Shown here: positions 1 through 8,673 of the stretch, piece after piece
Position numbering within the stretch: position 1 is the stretch's first letter
How the letters are laid out: each line of letters opens with the position of its first letter
Assembly: GCA_020041925.1 (NCBI GenBank)
Contig: CP083409.1
Source of the DNA: Faucicola osloensis_D
GTDB lineage: Bacteria > Pseudomonadota > Gammaproteobacteria > Pseudomonadales > Moraxellaceae
Reading direction: 5' to 3' (one strand)
DNA length: 64,000 bases
Made by a program: the position numbers and the translations under genes
The notes under the pieces: model-generated
Databases searched by the model: none
The model's input: the letters and a program-made list of their open reading frames with translations, nothing else
What the model was told of the DNA's origin: nothing

Positions 1-292
1 CTTTGCTCAAATAAACTTACGAGTATCTTCACTCTGACAATACAATTAATTAAAGTCTTAATTTTATCGCTCTAAGTGAAAATCCACACAAGTTGTTCTT
101 GTGTTTGTTGTTATTTAGTTCACAACATCATCGGCTGATGTCGTTAAGAAGGTCGCTATTTTAACAGCTTATTTTGTGTTGTCAATAACTTTTTTCTTTA
201 ATTTTTTATGACCGCTCAACTTATAATCTATATTAATTTAAGTTGTTGTTTTTACTACAGTTTGTGGCTGTAGTCGCTGCCAGTGAGTGCGT
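1..292 (-). other. probable rRNA operon leader (rRNA genes lie beyond the left edge)
   Basis: No protein-coding frame is credible here. Read on the minus strand, the stretch follows a very strong promoter at 293-320 and contains two compact hairpins: a 7-bp stem at 86-92/98-104 and a 6-bp stem at 125-130/136-141. A long untranslated, hairpin-bearing leader behind a consensus promoter with a GC-rich start region is typical of rRNA operons, so 16S rRNA probably begins just left of position 1. I could not identify a clear boxA antitermination element, and the rRNA itself is not in the window, so this is inference. Confidence 0.5.
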
Positions 293-320
293 ATTATACG
301 CTTTTCTTTCCCCATGTCAA
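293..320 (-). promoter_or_regulatory. strong sigma-70 promoter, rRNA type
   Basis: On the minus strand a perfect -35 TTGACA (complement of 315-320) and a perfect -10 TATAAT (complement of 293-298) are separated by 16 bases. An A/T-rich block upstream (about 325-355) resembles an UP element. Two perfect hexamers with an UP element is the pattern of a stable-RNA promoter. It fires leftward, away from ccoG. Confidence 0.75.
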
Positions 321-514
321 TACCACTACGAAAATTTTTTTGATTTATTTTGCAGTTGTTGATAACTCCCTTTATTTTGTGGGTATTTACTGCCATTTGA
401 TATATAATTGAATATATTGTTTAAACAATTTTTCGTTAGGCGATGTTCGGTGGTTTTGCGGTTGTCGTCTTTCATTTTTTTATGTTCATGTCAGAAAATA
501 TGTGAGGGCAAACA
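321..514 (+). promoter_or_regulatory. ccoG upstream region
   Basis: A/T-rich spacer between the leftward rRNA-type promoter and ccoG. It holds a TATAAT at 403-408 that could be the ccoG -10, without a convincing -35, and a 14-bp perfect palindrome, ATTGTTTAAACAAT, at 416-429. A TTGAT half-site near 398 resembles half of an FNR/ANR box, but the second half does not match, so oxygen control is not shown by the sequence. Confidence 0.35.
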
Positions 515-1939
515 ATGTCTGTACAACCTCCTTCCCCTGCTGGTAATGATTTTAGACTACCTGTCCACCAAGTAGATGCCACTAAAAAACGCGTACATCC
601 TCGTTTTGTGACGGGTTTTTATCAAAACATCCGCGTTGTCAGTATGTATTCTTTATTGTTGTTGTTTTTGGTGTTGCCATGGATTCGCTATAACGGACAC
701 CAAGCAATATGGTTTGATTTCTCGGGTTCTAAGATTGTGCTATTTGGGCTAACTTTTTTACCCCAAGACGTTTTTATTTTTGCGTTTTTCTTTATGGTTG
801 CGGCCTTTTTATTGTTTATGGTAACCGTTTATGCCGGTCGTGTGTGGTGTGGCTATGCCTGTCCACAGACGATTTGGACGCATATGTACCAATATACTGA
901 GAAGCTTGTCATTGGCGATCGTAATAAGCAGTTTAAGTTAGATAAAGCGCCTTGGAATGGCGAAAAAATCATGAAACGCGGCTTGGTGTATCTGATTTGG
1001 TTTATCATGGCGTTGGTGACGGCATTGACGTTTACTAGTTATGCTGTTGGGACTGATTATCTTTATCATAATTGGCAATGGTTTGGCGTTATTCCTGTGC
1101 CAGATTGGACGCCATTAACTTGGGTTTCGGTACTTATTTTTACCTTTGCGACGTTTGCCAATGCAGGCTATATGCGTGAGCACTTTTGTACCCATATTTG
1201 CCCCTATGGCCGCTTCCAAAGCGTGATGTTCGATAAAGATACGTTGATTGTAACCTATGACTATAAACGTGGTGAGCCACGGGGGGCGCGTAAAAGAGGC
1301 GGGGAAGATGAGAATTTAGGTGACTGTATCAACTGTCTGATGTGTGTGCAAGTGTGTCCGACGGGTATCGATATTCGAGATGGTTTGCAAGTGGAATGTA
1401 TCCAGTGTGCGGCTTGTATCGATGCGTGTAATGACATTATGGATAAAGTCAATAAACCACGCGGTTTGATTCGGTATAGTACCGAACGCCAATTGGTAGA
1501 GAATGAGCCAAGTAAAATTTTGCGTCCACGGTTTTTTGCTTATTTGGCGGTGATTGCGTTGTTGATTGGGGCGGGGGTTTATTTTTTAACCAGCCGTGTA
1601 CCGCTGCAGATTGATATTCGCCGTGACCGTAATCAGTTGTCGTCAATCAATGCGCAAGGTTTGGTAGAAAATAACTACATCGTTAAAATCACCAATAAAA
1701 CCCAGCAAGACCATGAGTATGCGGTGACATTGACACCACAACCCGGCTTAAAACTTGATAGCCGCTTTAAAACCATTCCATTAGAAGCGGGCGAAAGTTA
1801 TGAATTCCCTGTCACTGTGCTGGGCGATCCAAAAGTGATTACCAAAAGCAATATTCCTATCCAAATGCAAGTGGTGAGCGTGGATGATGGCGGTAAATAT
1901 AAAGCGGTAAAAGATAACGTGTTTACCACGGATAAATAA
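515..1939 (+). CDS. ccoG: cytochrome c oxidase accessory protein CcoG (FixG/RdxA family)
   Basis: 474 aa membrane iron-sulfur protein needed for assembly of cbb3-type cytochrome oxidase; the family acts in copper reduction for the CuB centre. Membrane segments are visible near residues 40-60 and 85-110, around 155-180 and 200-220, and at about 340-360. Two cysteine clusters of the 4Fe-4S ferredoxin type (GDCINCLMCVQVCP and CIQCAACIDAC) lie at about residues 270-310, and an FixG C-terminal immunoglobulin-like domain fills roughly 375-470. The Cys motif CGYACPQTIW near 115 is the expected extra pair. Start ATG follows GAGGGC. Length is normal. The ccoNOPQ structural genes are not in the window; a FixH-like gene follows, which fits the usual ccoGHIS context. 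Confidence 0.95.
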   Translation: MSVQPPSPAGNDFRLPVHQVDATKKRVHPRFVTGFYQNIRVVSMYSLLLLFLVLPWIRYNGHQAIWFDFSGSKIVLFGLTFLPQDVFIFAFFFMVAAFLLFMVTVYAGRVWCGYACPQTIWTHMYQYTEKLVIGDRNKQFKLDKAPWNGEKIMKRGLVYLIWFIMALVTALTFTSYAVGTDYLYHNWQWFGVIPVPDWTPLTWVSVLIFTFATFANAGYMREHFCTHICPYGRFQSVMFDKDTLIVTYDYKRGEPRGARKRGGEDENLGDCINCLMCVQVCPTGIDIRDGLQVECIQCAACIDACNDIMDKVNKPRGLIRYSTERQLVENEPSKILRPRFFAYLAVIALLIGAGVYFLTSRVPLQIDIRRDRNQLSSINAQGLVENNYIVKITNKTQQDHEYAVTLTPQPGLKLDSRFKTIPLEAGESYEFPVTVLGDPKVITKSNIPIQMQVVSVDDGGKYKAVKDNVFTTDK

Positions 1940-1951
1940 GTTTGGTTGTCT

Positions 1952-1983
1952 AAAAAAGCTGGTTTTGATAATCGGCTTTTTTT
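1952..1983 (+). terminator. possible terminator after ccoG
   Basis: AAAAAGC at 1953-1959 pairs with GCTTTTT at 1975-1981 around a 15-base loop, followed by T. The stem is A/T-dominated, so strength is doubtful, and some transcripts may continue into the FixH-like gene. Confidence 0.4.
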
Positions 1984-2052
1984 GTGCCAAATTATTGGGG
2001 CATGGGTTTTTCTGCTATACTAGCTTTTTGATTGTTATCTGCTGAGTGGTCT

Positions 2053-2622
2053 ATGGCAACACCGACAAATTCTTCTGCTTCATCAACTTCTAATCAGTCG
2101 ATATCCAAACTTTGGTATAAAAATTATATGGTTTGGATTTTTGTCATTGGTCTGCCGCTATTTGTGGTAGTCGCCTGTATCTGGTTCGTGTTTTACTCGG
2201 TGAGAATCCAAGACTCTACTGTGCGTGATGACTGGTACATGGATGGTAAGACCTTATATGCGGATGTGTCAAAAGACAAACTGGCGCATGATTTGGGGCT
2301 AACCGGTCAAATGATGATTCATAATCAGTCCGTCAATTTTAAACTTGAGGCGCCCGCTAGTGACAAGTTTAAAGCACCTGAGCAATTGGCAGTGGAGATT
2401 TCCCATGCCACCCAAAAGCAAAAAGACCGTGACATCATTATCAAACGGTTAAGTGATGGCAGTTATGCGGGCAATGTACAGCTAGACCCGTCTAAAGGCA
2501 AATACTATATTGTGGTGCATGACCCAGCCAATAGCTGGCGACTGCGTGCAATTGAAGAGTTGCCGATGGCAAAGTCGATTGAGTTTAAGCCACTGACCGC
2601 GTTTGATAAACAACCGAAGTGA
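2053..2622 (+). CDS. FixH-family membrane protein
   Basis: 189 aa. The frame is open from a TTG at 2032, but the ATG at 2053, preceded by GAGTGG, gives the more natural start. One membrane segment (about residues 23-48) is followed by a periplasmic domain of the FixH type (HD/NG-rich beta domain ending in an EEL-P-K-IEF tail). FixH/CcoH proteins help assemble or stabilise cbb3 oxidase, and this gene lies directly after ccoG on the same strand, 113 bp away. A near-consensus -10 (TATACT around 2015) lies just upstream, so it may also be transcribed separately. Family assignment is good; a specific name is not proven. Confidence 0.75.
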   Translation: MATPTNSSASSTSNQSISKLWYKNYMVWIFVIGLPLFVVVACIWFVFYSVRIQDSTVRDDWYMDGKTLYADVSKDKLAHDLGLTGQMMIHNQSVNFKLEAPASDKFKAPEQLAVEISHATQKQKDRDIIIKRLSDGSYAGNVQLDPSKGKYYIVVHDPANSWRLRAIEELPMAKSIEFKPLTAFDKQPK

Positions 2623-2626
2623 CAAA

Positions 2627-3331
2627 CTAACTAATAGTAGGCACTTGGCGTCCTTGTGCCTTTATTCGATAATGCTGTAAAAAGGTCGTGAGTTTACGTA
2701 TTTCGACACTACATTCATGTTGCTGAATTACCAATTCCTGTAAATTACCTGCAATAGACATGACTAGGATAACTTGTTTTGAACTACCTGCACCATCGCT
2801 TGCCACGATATCGCGCAACTCAAACCAATTTAAATGATAATTTCTCCCTTTAAAATTAATGTGAAAAACCTGTGGCGTAATAGTCAGCGAGCCGTGTTGG
2901 GTTGGAGTGGTATCTCTTTGCATTTCGCTGACCATAGCCAAGATACTTAACCATGAAAAACCCAATACCAATAAGCTGATAAATAATGTAAACCATGCCC
3001 AATGATTAATGACTTTTACTAATAGATAAACCCCTAGCCACAAACTAGGCAGCACAAATACCATCATGACTAAAAACGCTGCAGAGCCGTTTTTGGTGAC
3101 TAAAGGAATGGCGAGAGAAGGTAATTGTTCTGGTACAGTGGCTTGTTCTAATTGATTAAAAGGCAATGCCAGATAACTCGTTTGATGCTTAGCCAAACCG
3201 AATAAGAACCATACTAACCCAACAACGAAAGCCAGTGTACCGATTGGCAAACCATCGGTGTAATATTGTAAGCTTGCCCCAATAACGATGAGTACAATGG
3301 CTAATAAGACTTGATGTATTTTTAGGGTCAT
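2627..3331 (-). CDS. hypothetical four-helix membrane protein, PH-like tail
   Basis: 234 aa. The open frame extends upstream into the neighbouring gene, but the ATG at 3331 lies 10 bp after that gene's stop and is the likely start. Two hydrophobic helices at about residues 5-45 form one pair and two at about 85-140 a second pair. The last third (about 155-230) is a soluble, beta-rich domain resembling bacterial PH-like domains (YcxB/DUF304 style: repeated hydrophobic strands and a final amphipathic helix). It is probably co-transcribed with the PHP-domain gene rnm. I do not recognise a specific family; localisation in the inner membrane is inferred from the helices. Confidence 0.7.
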   Translation of the reverse strand: MTLKIHQVLLAIVLIVIGASLQYYTDGLPIGTLAFVVGLVWFLFGLAKHQTSYLALPFNQLEQATVPEQLPSLAIPLVTKNGSAAFLVMMVFVLPSLWLGVYLLVKVINHWAWFTLFISLLVLGFSWLSILAMVSEMQRDTTPTQHGSLTITPQVFHINFKGRNYHLNWFELRDIVASDGAGSSKQVILVMSIAGNLQELVIQQHECSVEIRKLTTFLQHYRIKAQGRQVPTIS

Positions 3332-3341
3332 CGTGTGACTA

Positions 3342-4265
3342 TTAACATACTTCCCAAACTCCCACTTGCCCTTCATGGAGTTTTGGTACGCCGCCGAGCA
3401 CCCGCCACGGCATAGTCGTGCCGTGAAAATCACTACCGATAGACACCTTTAACTCATGCTCTTTAATCACTCTATCCACCATATGACGGGTTGAAGTCGG
3501 TTCATTACTGGCAGGCAATTCCACCGCATCGCCACCGCTACTGGCAAAATCTGCAATTAGTTTACGCACTTTGTTGGCGGTTAAATTATAACGGGTCGCA
3601 TGAGCCAAAGACGCTTTGCCACCACACTCATGAATCAAATTGATGCAATCTTTAAGTGATAAGCCATCAAGTGCCACATAGCAAGGTTTATGGTCAGCCA
3701 AATAGCCAGTAAAGGCTTTTTGCACATCACTCACCAAGCCTTGATCCGCCATCACTTTGGCAATATGAGTACGACCGACCGCTTGCGGATTACCTTTGGC
3801 TTGCACTAATACCGCCTGCCAAATCTCATCCATCGGGCGTTTAAAGGTACTTGCCACACGCTCGCACATCGCATAGCCGCGCGTTTCTCGATTGGCTTGG
3901 ATGGCAGCGAGTTTGCTATGCATTGTTTCGATATCACTAAAGCCGTACCCCAATACATGAATCACTTTTTCATTTTGGGCAGGTTTTTTGGAGTAGCCGC
4001 CCATGACACGATGACGGCAGCTGATTTCAACACCATGAATCAGCGTCATACCAAGGCTATCAGCGGTTTGGCGCGCCTCAAGGATACCAAGTACCGTATC
4101 ATGGTCGCTTAAGGATAATACTTTCACCCCTTTTTCATGCGCTTTTTGCACCACTTCGCTTGGGCTAAAAGTGCCATCTGAGCGGGTACTGTGGCAGTGC
4201 ATATCAATCGGAAGTTGGGTATAAATAGGACTGCTAGACAAAATATCGAGATTTAAAGAATTCAC
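3342..4265 (-). CDS. rnm: PHP-domain exoribonuclease/phosphoesterase (RNase AM, YciV/TrpH)
   Basis: 307 aa. The N-terminal metal-binding PHP motif (DMHCHSTRSDG) is at about residues 21-32, followed by SLSDHDT (about 53-59), HGVEIS, and the C-terminal GSDFH motif, which together supply the metal ligands of the polymerase-and-histidinol-phosphatase fold. The E. coli homologue is a 5'-3' exonuclease acting on 5S/23S rRNA ends and short oligonucleotides, as well as on 3',5'-bisphosphonucleotides. It is divergent from yciB and yciI, the same neighbourhood as in many gammaproteobacteria, which supports the assignment. Length is normal and all catalytic motifs are intact. Confidence 0.9.
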   Translation of the reverse strand: MNSLNLDILSSSPIYTQLPIDMHCHSTRSDGTFSPSEVVQKAHEKGVKVLSLSDHDTVLGILEARQTADSLGMTLIHGVEISCRHRVMGGYSKKPAQNEKVIHVLGYGFSDIETMHSKLAAIQANRETRGYAMCERVASTFKRPMDEIWQAVLVQAKGNPQAVGRTHIAKVMADQGLVSDVQKAFTGYLADHKPCYVALDGLSLKDCINLIHECGGKASLAHATRYNLTANKVRKLIADFASSGGDAVELPASNEPTSTRHMVDRVIKEHELKVSIGSDFHGTTMPWRVLGGVPKLHEGQVGVWEVC

Positions 4266-4455
4266 AAATACGCCTTAATTACAAAAGCTGGTTGCCAACA
4301 ATAGGACAAAAAGGGGTTAAGACAAAGAGGGGTTAACTCTGCGCTGGCTTACTCACAAGGGCACGGATTGATAAAGCAAGGAAAATCGCAAAGTTACTTT
4401 TCGATTTTAGCATATCCGTGTAAACTAGCGGCTAAGATTTTTGTTAGAGATGACT

Positions 4456-5019
4456 ATGAGCGGTTTATTGGATTTGCTACCTTTACTGGCATTTTTTTAC
4501 TTTTCCAAACAGCAAGGGGTATTGGCAGGTGCGGCGGCGTTATTGATTACGACTCTGGTGGTATATGTTGTGCATTTTGCCCGGCAAAAAGGCAAGCTCA
4601 ATAAACAGCAGTGGGTCACGCTGATTTTAACCGTGGGATTTTGTGGGTTAAGCTTAATTTTCCATGACGAAGCATTTTTAAAATGGAAATCAACCGTCAT
4701 CAATAGCGTGTTTGCGGTTGCGCTCATTATCAGTGTCGCGATAGGTAAACCGCTATTAGAACTGGCAATGAAAAATGTGTTTCGATTGACCCAATCGGGC
4801 TGGAATAAACTCACCCTCGCTTGGGCAGGGTATTTCTTGCTAATGGCAGGTTTGCAATATTATTTTGCGTTTTTTACCAACAACGATACCTGGATTAATT
4901 TTAAAAGCTGGGGATGGATACCGGTGATGCTGGTGTTTTTAATCGGGCAATTTGTGTTCTTAAAAAACCATCTAAATCCAGATATACAGCAACAAATCAA
5001 TGATAAAGGAAAAAACTAA
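4456..5019 (+). CDS. yciB: inner membrane septation protein A (YciB/IspZ family)
   Basis: 187 aa. The N-terminus (GLLDLLPLLAFFYFSKQQG) and five hydrophobic helices are typical of YciB, an inner-membrane protein linked to cell-envelope synthesis and septation that interacts with the elongation and division machineries. The frame is open from a TTG at 4441 and also has an ATG at 4450; I chose 4456 because AGAG at 4446-4449 is then correctly spaced. It is followed after 12 bp by a yciI gene, as in E. coli and Acinetobacter, so the two are probably co-transcribed. Confidence 0.9.
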   Translation: MSGLLDLLPLLAFFYFSKQQGVLAGAAALLITTLVVYVVHFARQKGKLNKQQWVTLILTVGFCGLSLIFHDEAFLKWKSTVINSVFAVALIISVAIGKPLLELAMKNVFRLTQSGWNKLTLAWAGYFLLMAGLQYYFAFFTNNDTWINFKSWGWIPVMLVFLIGQFVFLKNHLNPDIQQQINDKGKN

Positions 5020-5031
5020 AGGAGAATATGG

Positions 5032-5334
5032 ATGGCACTTTATATTATTATCGGTCATGACGTCCCTGATAGCCTGGAGCTACGCAAACAGTTTCGCCCA
5101 GCTCATCTTGAGCGTCTTACGCGGTTAGATGAACAGCACCGTCTCATCATCGCAGGCCCTACGCCCATTGCGCATGGAGAACCGGAAATGAGTGGCAGTG
5201 TATTGGTTGTGGATTTTGACAGCGATGAAGCGGTGCAAGCTTGGGCAAGTGAAGAGCCTTACTTATTAAATGGTGTGTATAGTCATGTGGATATCAAACC
5301 TTTTATCCAAGTTTTTCCTAAATCAGTGAGTTAA
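5032..5334 (+). CDS. yciI: YciI family protein
   Basis: 100 aa, full length for the family. Contains the ferredoxin-like alpha/beta fold with the conserved RPAHLERL stretch (the His of the putative active site), the GPTP motif and the D-D/E-A-W region near the end. Family members are small dimeric proteins related to muconolactone isomerase-like enzymes; the physiological substrate is unknown. A strong ribosome-binding site (AAGGAGA) precedes the ATG, and the gene follows yciB by 12 bp. Confidence 0.92.
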   Translation: MALYIIIGHDVPDSLELRKQFRPAHLERLTRLDEQHRLIIAGPTPIAHGEPEMSGSVLVVDFDSDEAVQAWASEEPYLLNGVYSHVDIKPFIQVFPKSVS

Positions 5335-5398
5335 TGTTGGGTTTAACAGTTGTTTGTAGTACATAATTGGCAAGTCTGGGTGGTGATAGGTGGTAAGC

Positions 5399-5827
5399 AT
5401 GAAAAAATTGGTGGGCAGGTTGGTAAGCGGCGCAGTGTTATTGACGGTATTACAGGTGCCGAGCCTGACCCATGCAGCACCGCAAGTTGTCGTCACTGAC
5501 CCAAAAACAGGACAACCACTCGCCAAACAGCCAGAGATTGCCTCGAGCGTTGCCAGTAGCACCTCACCGATGCAAAACCCCAAACAACCTACCCTTGCCC
5601 AGCTCAACCAGCCCACTGACAGCCAGTTGTCAAACGCCAACCAACAACTCTTGGCAAAAAATGCTGAATTACAAAACCAAGTCGATAGTTTAAATACGCA
5701 GGTCAAAGTGCTTGTCAATGAGCGCAGTGGACAGATTTTTATCTATGGTGCGGTCACTGCACTGCTCAGTGGGATATTGGGTATCGCACTGGGCTGGCTG
5801 GTCGCAGGGCGTAAAGGTCGTTGGTAA
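5399..5827 (+). CDS. hypothetical exported protein with coiled coil and C-terminal anchor
   Basis: 142 aa. The ATG at 5399 is preceded by AGGTGG. The order of elements is: signal peptide (residues 1 to about 27, cut after THAA), a Pro/Gln/Ser-rich linker, a short coiled coil (about 75-105, NANQQLLAKNAELQNQVDSL), then one C-terminal membrane helix (about 115-138) ending in basic GRKGRW. This resembles the anchor half of the SH3-plus-anchor (TIGR04211) proteins, but no SH3 domain is present. Function unknown; a periplasmic protein tethered by its C-terminus is the inference. Confidence 0.65.
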   Translation: MKKLVGRLVSGAVLLTVLQVPSLTHAAPQVVVTDPKTGQPLAKQPEIASSVASSTSPMQNPKQPTLAQLNQPTDSQLSNANQQLLAKNAELQNQVDSLNTQVKVLVNERSGQIFIYGAVTALLSGILGIALGWLVAGRKGRW

Positions 5828-5871
5828 TCGATTTTATAAGCCTACTATTTTAAGCCTAACATTGACTTGCC

Positions 5872-7152
5872 ATGATGCCAAATAACCAAGCCGACTTGCC
5901 AAAAAAGCCCATCGTTGCCATCATTGGCGCAGGTCCTGCTGGACTGATGGTGGCAGATTATCTGCGCCAGTTTGATGTCACAATCCACGTATTTGAACAA
6001 AAACCATCCCCTGCCCGCAAACTATTGATGGCCGGTAAATCTGGACTCAATATCTCGCACGCTGAGCCCGTTGATACCTTTGTCACGCGCTATCAGCCCG
6101 ACGACTGGCTTACGCCGCATATTCAAGATTTTAATGCGGCGCATATCCGTGATTTTATGAGCCGCTTGGGGATTGAATCTTTTGTTGGCTCGACAGGTCG
6201 CATCTTTCCTACCATGATGAAAGCCTCGCCACTGCTGCGGGCGTGGTTGCAAGCGCTGCAGCAGGACGGCGTAGCGTTTTTTTATCGGCATGGCTGTGAA
6301 AACATTGACGGCAAGCAAGCGACTTTTTCCGTTGTACATGAAAGCGGTAACCTGACTGTTACCCAAAGCTTTGATGCGATTGTGTTGGCAACGGGCGCGA
6401 TGTCATGGTCGCGGCTCGGTAGTGATGGCAAATGGCAGGCATGGCTCAGCGACACAGAATTGACGCCATTCTATGCTAGTAATGTCGGTATCTGTCGCCC
6501 ACTGTCGCAGCCTTGGTCGGCGCATTTGCACCGCGATTTTGGCAAAGCGTTAAAACGGGTGAAAGCCCAGGTGACATTGCCCAATGGCAAAATTGAGCAG
6601 GGTTTTGGTGATATTATTCTCACCCATTATGGCATGGAAAGCGGGCTGATATACCGGCTCAATCGTGCCATGCGTGAGCAATTAAATCATACGGGCAAGG
6701 TATCACTACAACTTGATTTGCTACCTGATGTGGCTGACGAAAAATTATTGAGTAGTTTAAAAAATCCCAAAAAACAATCGCTGGCTAACCTTTGGCGAAA
6801 GGCAGGACTTGATTCGGTCAAAGTCGCTTTACTCAGAGAAATCATCACAAAAACGCACTGGCATGATGCCGATAAAATGACAAAGGCAATCAAACAGTTA
6901 ACGGTAGAATTCGATAGTTTTCGACCGATTGAAGAAGCGATTAGTTGTGGCGGCGGGGTAAAACGCTCAGCGTTAACCGACAATTTTGCCTTAAAATCCA
7001 ATCCTTATGTATTTTGCTGTGGCGAGATGCTTGATTGGGATGCGCCAACGGGTGGCTATCTGCTAACGGCTTGTTTTGCCACGGGTCGAGCCGCCGGACA
7101 AGGCGTGGCGCAGTTTTTAGCGTTATCCAAAAAGTTGACGCAATGCACTTGA
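5872..7152 (+). CDS. NAD(P)/FAD-dependent oxidoreductase, BaiN/HI0933-like (TIGR03862 type)
   Basis: 426 aa. The FAD-binding Rossmann motif GAGPAGLMVADYL lies at about residues 19-31, followed by ARKLLMAGKSGLNISH, the family signature. The central CGGGVKRSAL and the C-terminal GEMLDWDAPTGGYLLTACFATGRAAG segment are the second half of the HI0933-like flavoprotein fold. Two Met codons at 5872 and 5875 are both possible starts. The physiological substrate of this branch is unknown. It is convergent with the permease gene 24 bp away. Confidence 0.85.
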   Translation: MMPNNQADLPKKPIVAIIGAGPAGLMVADYLRQFDVTIHVFEQKPSPARKLLMAGKSGLNISHAEPVDTFVTRYQPDDWLTPHIQDFNAAHIRDFMSRLGIESFVGSTGRIFPTMMKASPLLRAWLQALQQDGVAFFYRHGCENIDGKQATFSVVHESGNLTVTQSFDAIVLATGAMSWSRLGSDGKWQAWLSDTELTPFYASNVGICRPLSQPWSAHLHRDFGKALKRVKAQVTLPNGKIEQGFGDIILTHYGMESGLIYRLNRAMREQLNHTGKVSLQLDLLPDVADEKLLSSLKNPKKQSLANLWRKAGLDSVKVALLREIITKTHWHDADKMTKAIKQLTVEFDSFRPIEEAISCGGGVKRSALTDNFALKSNPYVFCCGEMLDWDAPTGGYLLTACFATGRAAGQGVAQFLALSKKLTQCT

Positions 7153-7176
7153 CATAAAGCACTTGGCGTAAGGCAG

Positions 7177-8526
7177 TTATCGACTGTGTAGATAGCGACT
7201 GTAAAAGTAGGCAAGCAGCAGCACGAGCGCGCAAATCGGTAAGCAGACAGGCAAAAACAGCGGATTTTGCATACCACCGAACACTACCATCAGTGAGCCC
7301 AATGCCGCCAAAATCGGCGATATCACACCCAATAACATACTTTTGATATGACCTTGTTGCCATAAGCGAAACACCGCAAAGTAAAATACCAAATATAGCA
7401 AGTAACTCACCACAATCGCGATTTCTGAAATATCCATATCGCCAAGCAGCTGACTTTTCATCACCGCATAATGCACAGCCGCCCAAAACATAGATAAGGC
7501 AAAACCTAGCAGCGCTGAACCAACCGATAGCTGATAGTTGGGCGAGACCTGACGCAATTGCGCGCTAAACGGAATCAATGATTTGAGCGCTAAAGAATGC
7601 GGTAGACGAATCAGCCCTAATACCAAGCCATTGACCGTACCCATCACCGAAATCACCACAAATACCAAAAAGGCTTTGGCAGCGGTTTCGCCAAATAACT
7701 GGGTCGCCACCACATACACGCTTTCATCACCCAATGCCATCACTTGTGCGGCGCCTAGATACGCGGTGAGTCCAACAAAATACAGCAAATAGCCCAATAA
7801 AATCAATATAGGCGCGACGACTAGCGCAATAGGCAAGTTACGTTTGGCATGTTTTATTTCCCCTGAAATACTGGTAGAGACCACCCAGCCATCAAACGAA
7901 AACGCAATCGGACCGATGGCACCGAGCCATGCCAAAGACTGGGTCGCTTGACGCGCGGATTCACTTGGATGGGTTAACGCAGTCACAGGGTCGCCATATA
8001 CAAACGCCATCACCCCTAGCACAAATAACGGAATTAATTTAACGATGGTGGCAAAGACTTGAAAACGCCCTGCAAACACCGCTGCCATCACATTAAACAG
8101 ATAACAAATGACAAACCACGTAAGCCCAATGCCCATTTGTAATTCAAGTGATGCCTCTTTTACCCCAAATAACAGGGCGGTGTAAATACCCACTACCCAC
8201 GTCACCACCACGCCAAGTGTGGGGTAATACAAAAACAATTGAAACCAGCCAATCATCGTAGAAAAATGTGGACTGACAAATTCATCAGCATAGCCAATCA
8301 AGCCGCCATGCGCATCGGTACGTTTTGCCAGCTCAGCAATCGATAGCGAACCGAAAATAATCGCTACCGCCGCCAATACAAAAACCCCTACCCCCAACGC
8401 CACATTGCCATTGGTATATTTTAAAACATTATCTGCCTTAAAGAATATCCCTGAGCCAATCACAATCCCCACAATCATTGCCAATGCGGTGATTAGGTTA
8501 TAACGCCCGTTACTTGATTGATTCAT
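7177..8526 (-). CDS. APC-family amino acid permease
   Basis: 449 aa from the ATG at 8526; the frame is open further upstream but with an un-protein-like leader. About 12 transmembrane helices are visible. The first carries the APC signature GIVIGSGIFFKADNVL, and the sixth carries AFSFDGWVVSTSISGEIKHAKRNLP, where substrate and the regulatory loop lie in LAT-type and basic/apolar amino acid transporters. Inner-membrane amino acid uptake or exchange is inferred; the substrate cannot be read from the sequence. It is divergent from mnmC with about 150 bp between start codons. Confidence 0.85.
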   Translation of the reverse strand: MNQSSNGRYNLITALAMIVGIVIGSGIFFKADNVLKYTNGNVALGVGVFVLAAVAIIFGSLSIAELAKRTDAHGGLIGYADEFVSPHFSTMIGWFQLFLYYPTLGVVVTWVVGIYTALLFGVKEASLELQMGIGLTWFVICYLFNVMAAVFAGRFQVFATIVKLIPLFVLGVMAFVYGDPVTALTHPSESARQATQSLAWLGAIGPIAFSFDGWVVSTSISGEIKHAKRNLPIALVVAPILILLGYLLYFVGLTAYLGAAQVMALGDESVYVVATQLFGETAAKAFLVFVVISVMGTVNGLVLGLIRLPHSLALKSLIPFSAQLRQVSPNYQLSVGSALLGFALSMFWAAVHYAVMKSQLLGDMDISEIAIVVSYLLYLVFYFAVFRLWQQGHIKSMLLGVISPILAALGSLMVVFGGMQNPLFLPVCLPICALVLLLAYFYSRYLHSR

Positions 8527-8673
8527 GTTGTTACCACACCCAAAAAAAAGCTGCATGCCATGTTGCAACGATAAAAAATCAGTTATGCTATACCCCCTAA
8601 TCGCTGTTTTCAAGCCTTGTATTAGTAATATTTTATTTAGCACTAACTTTTAGTTATTTATTATGGGTCACTG

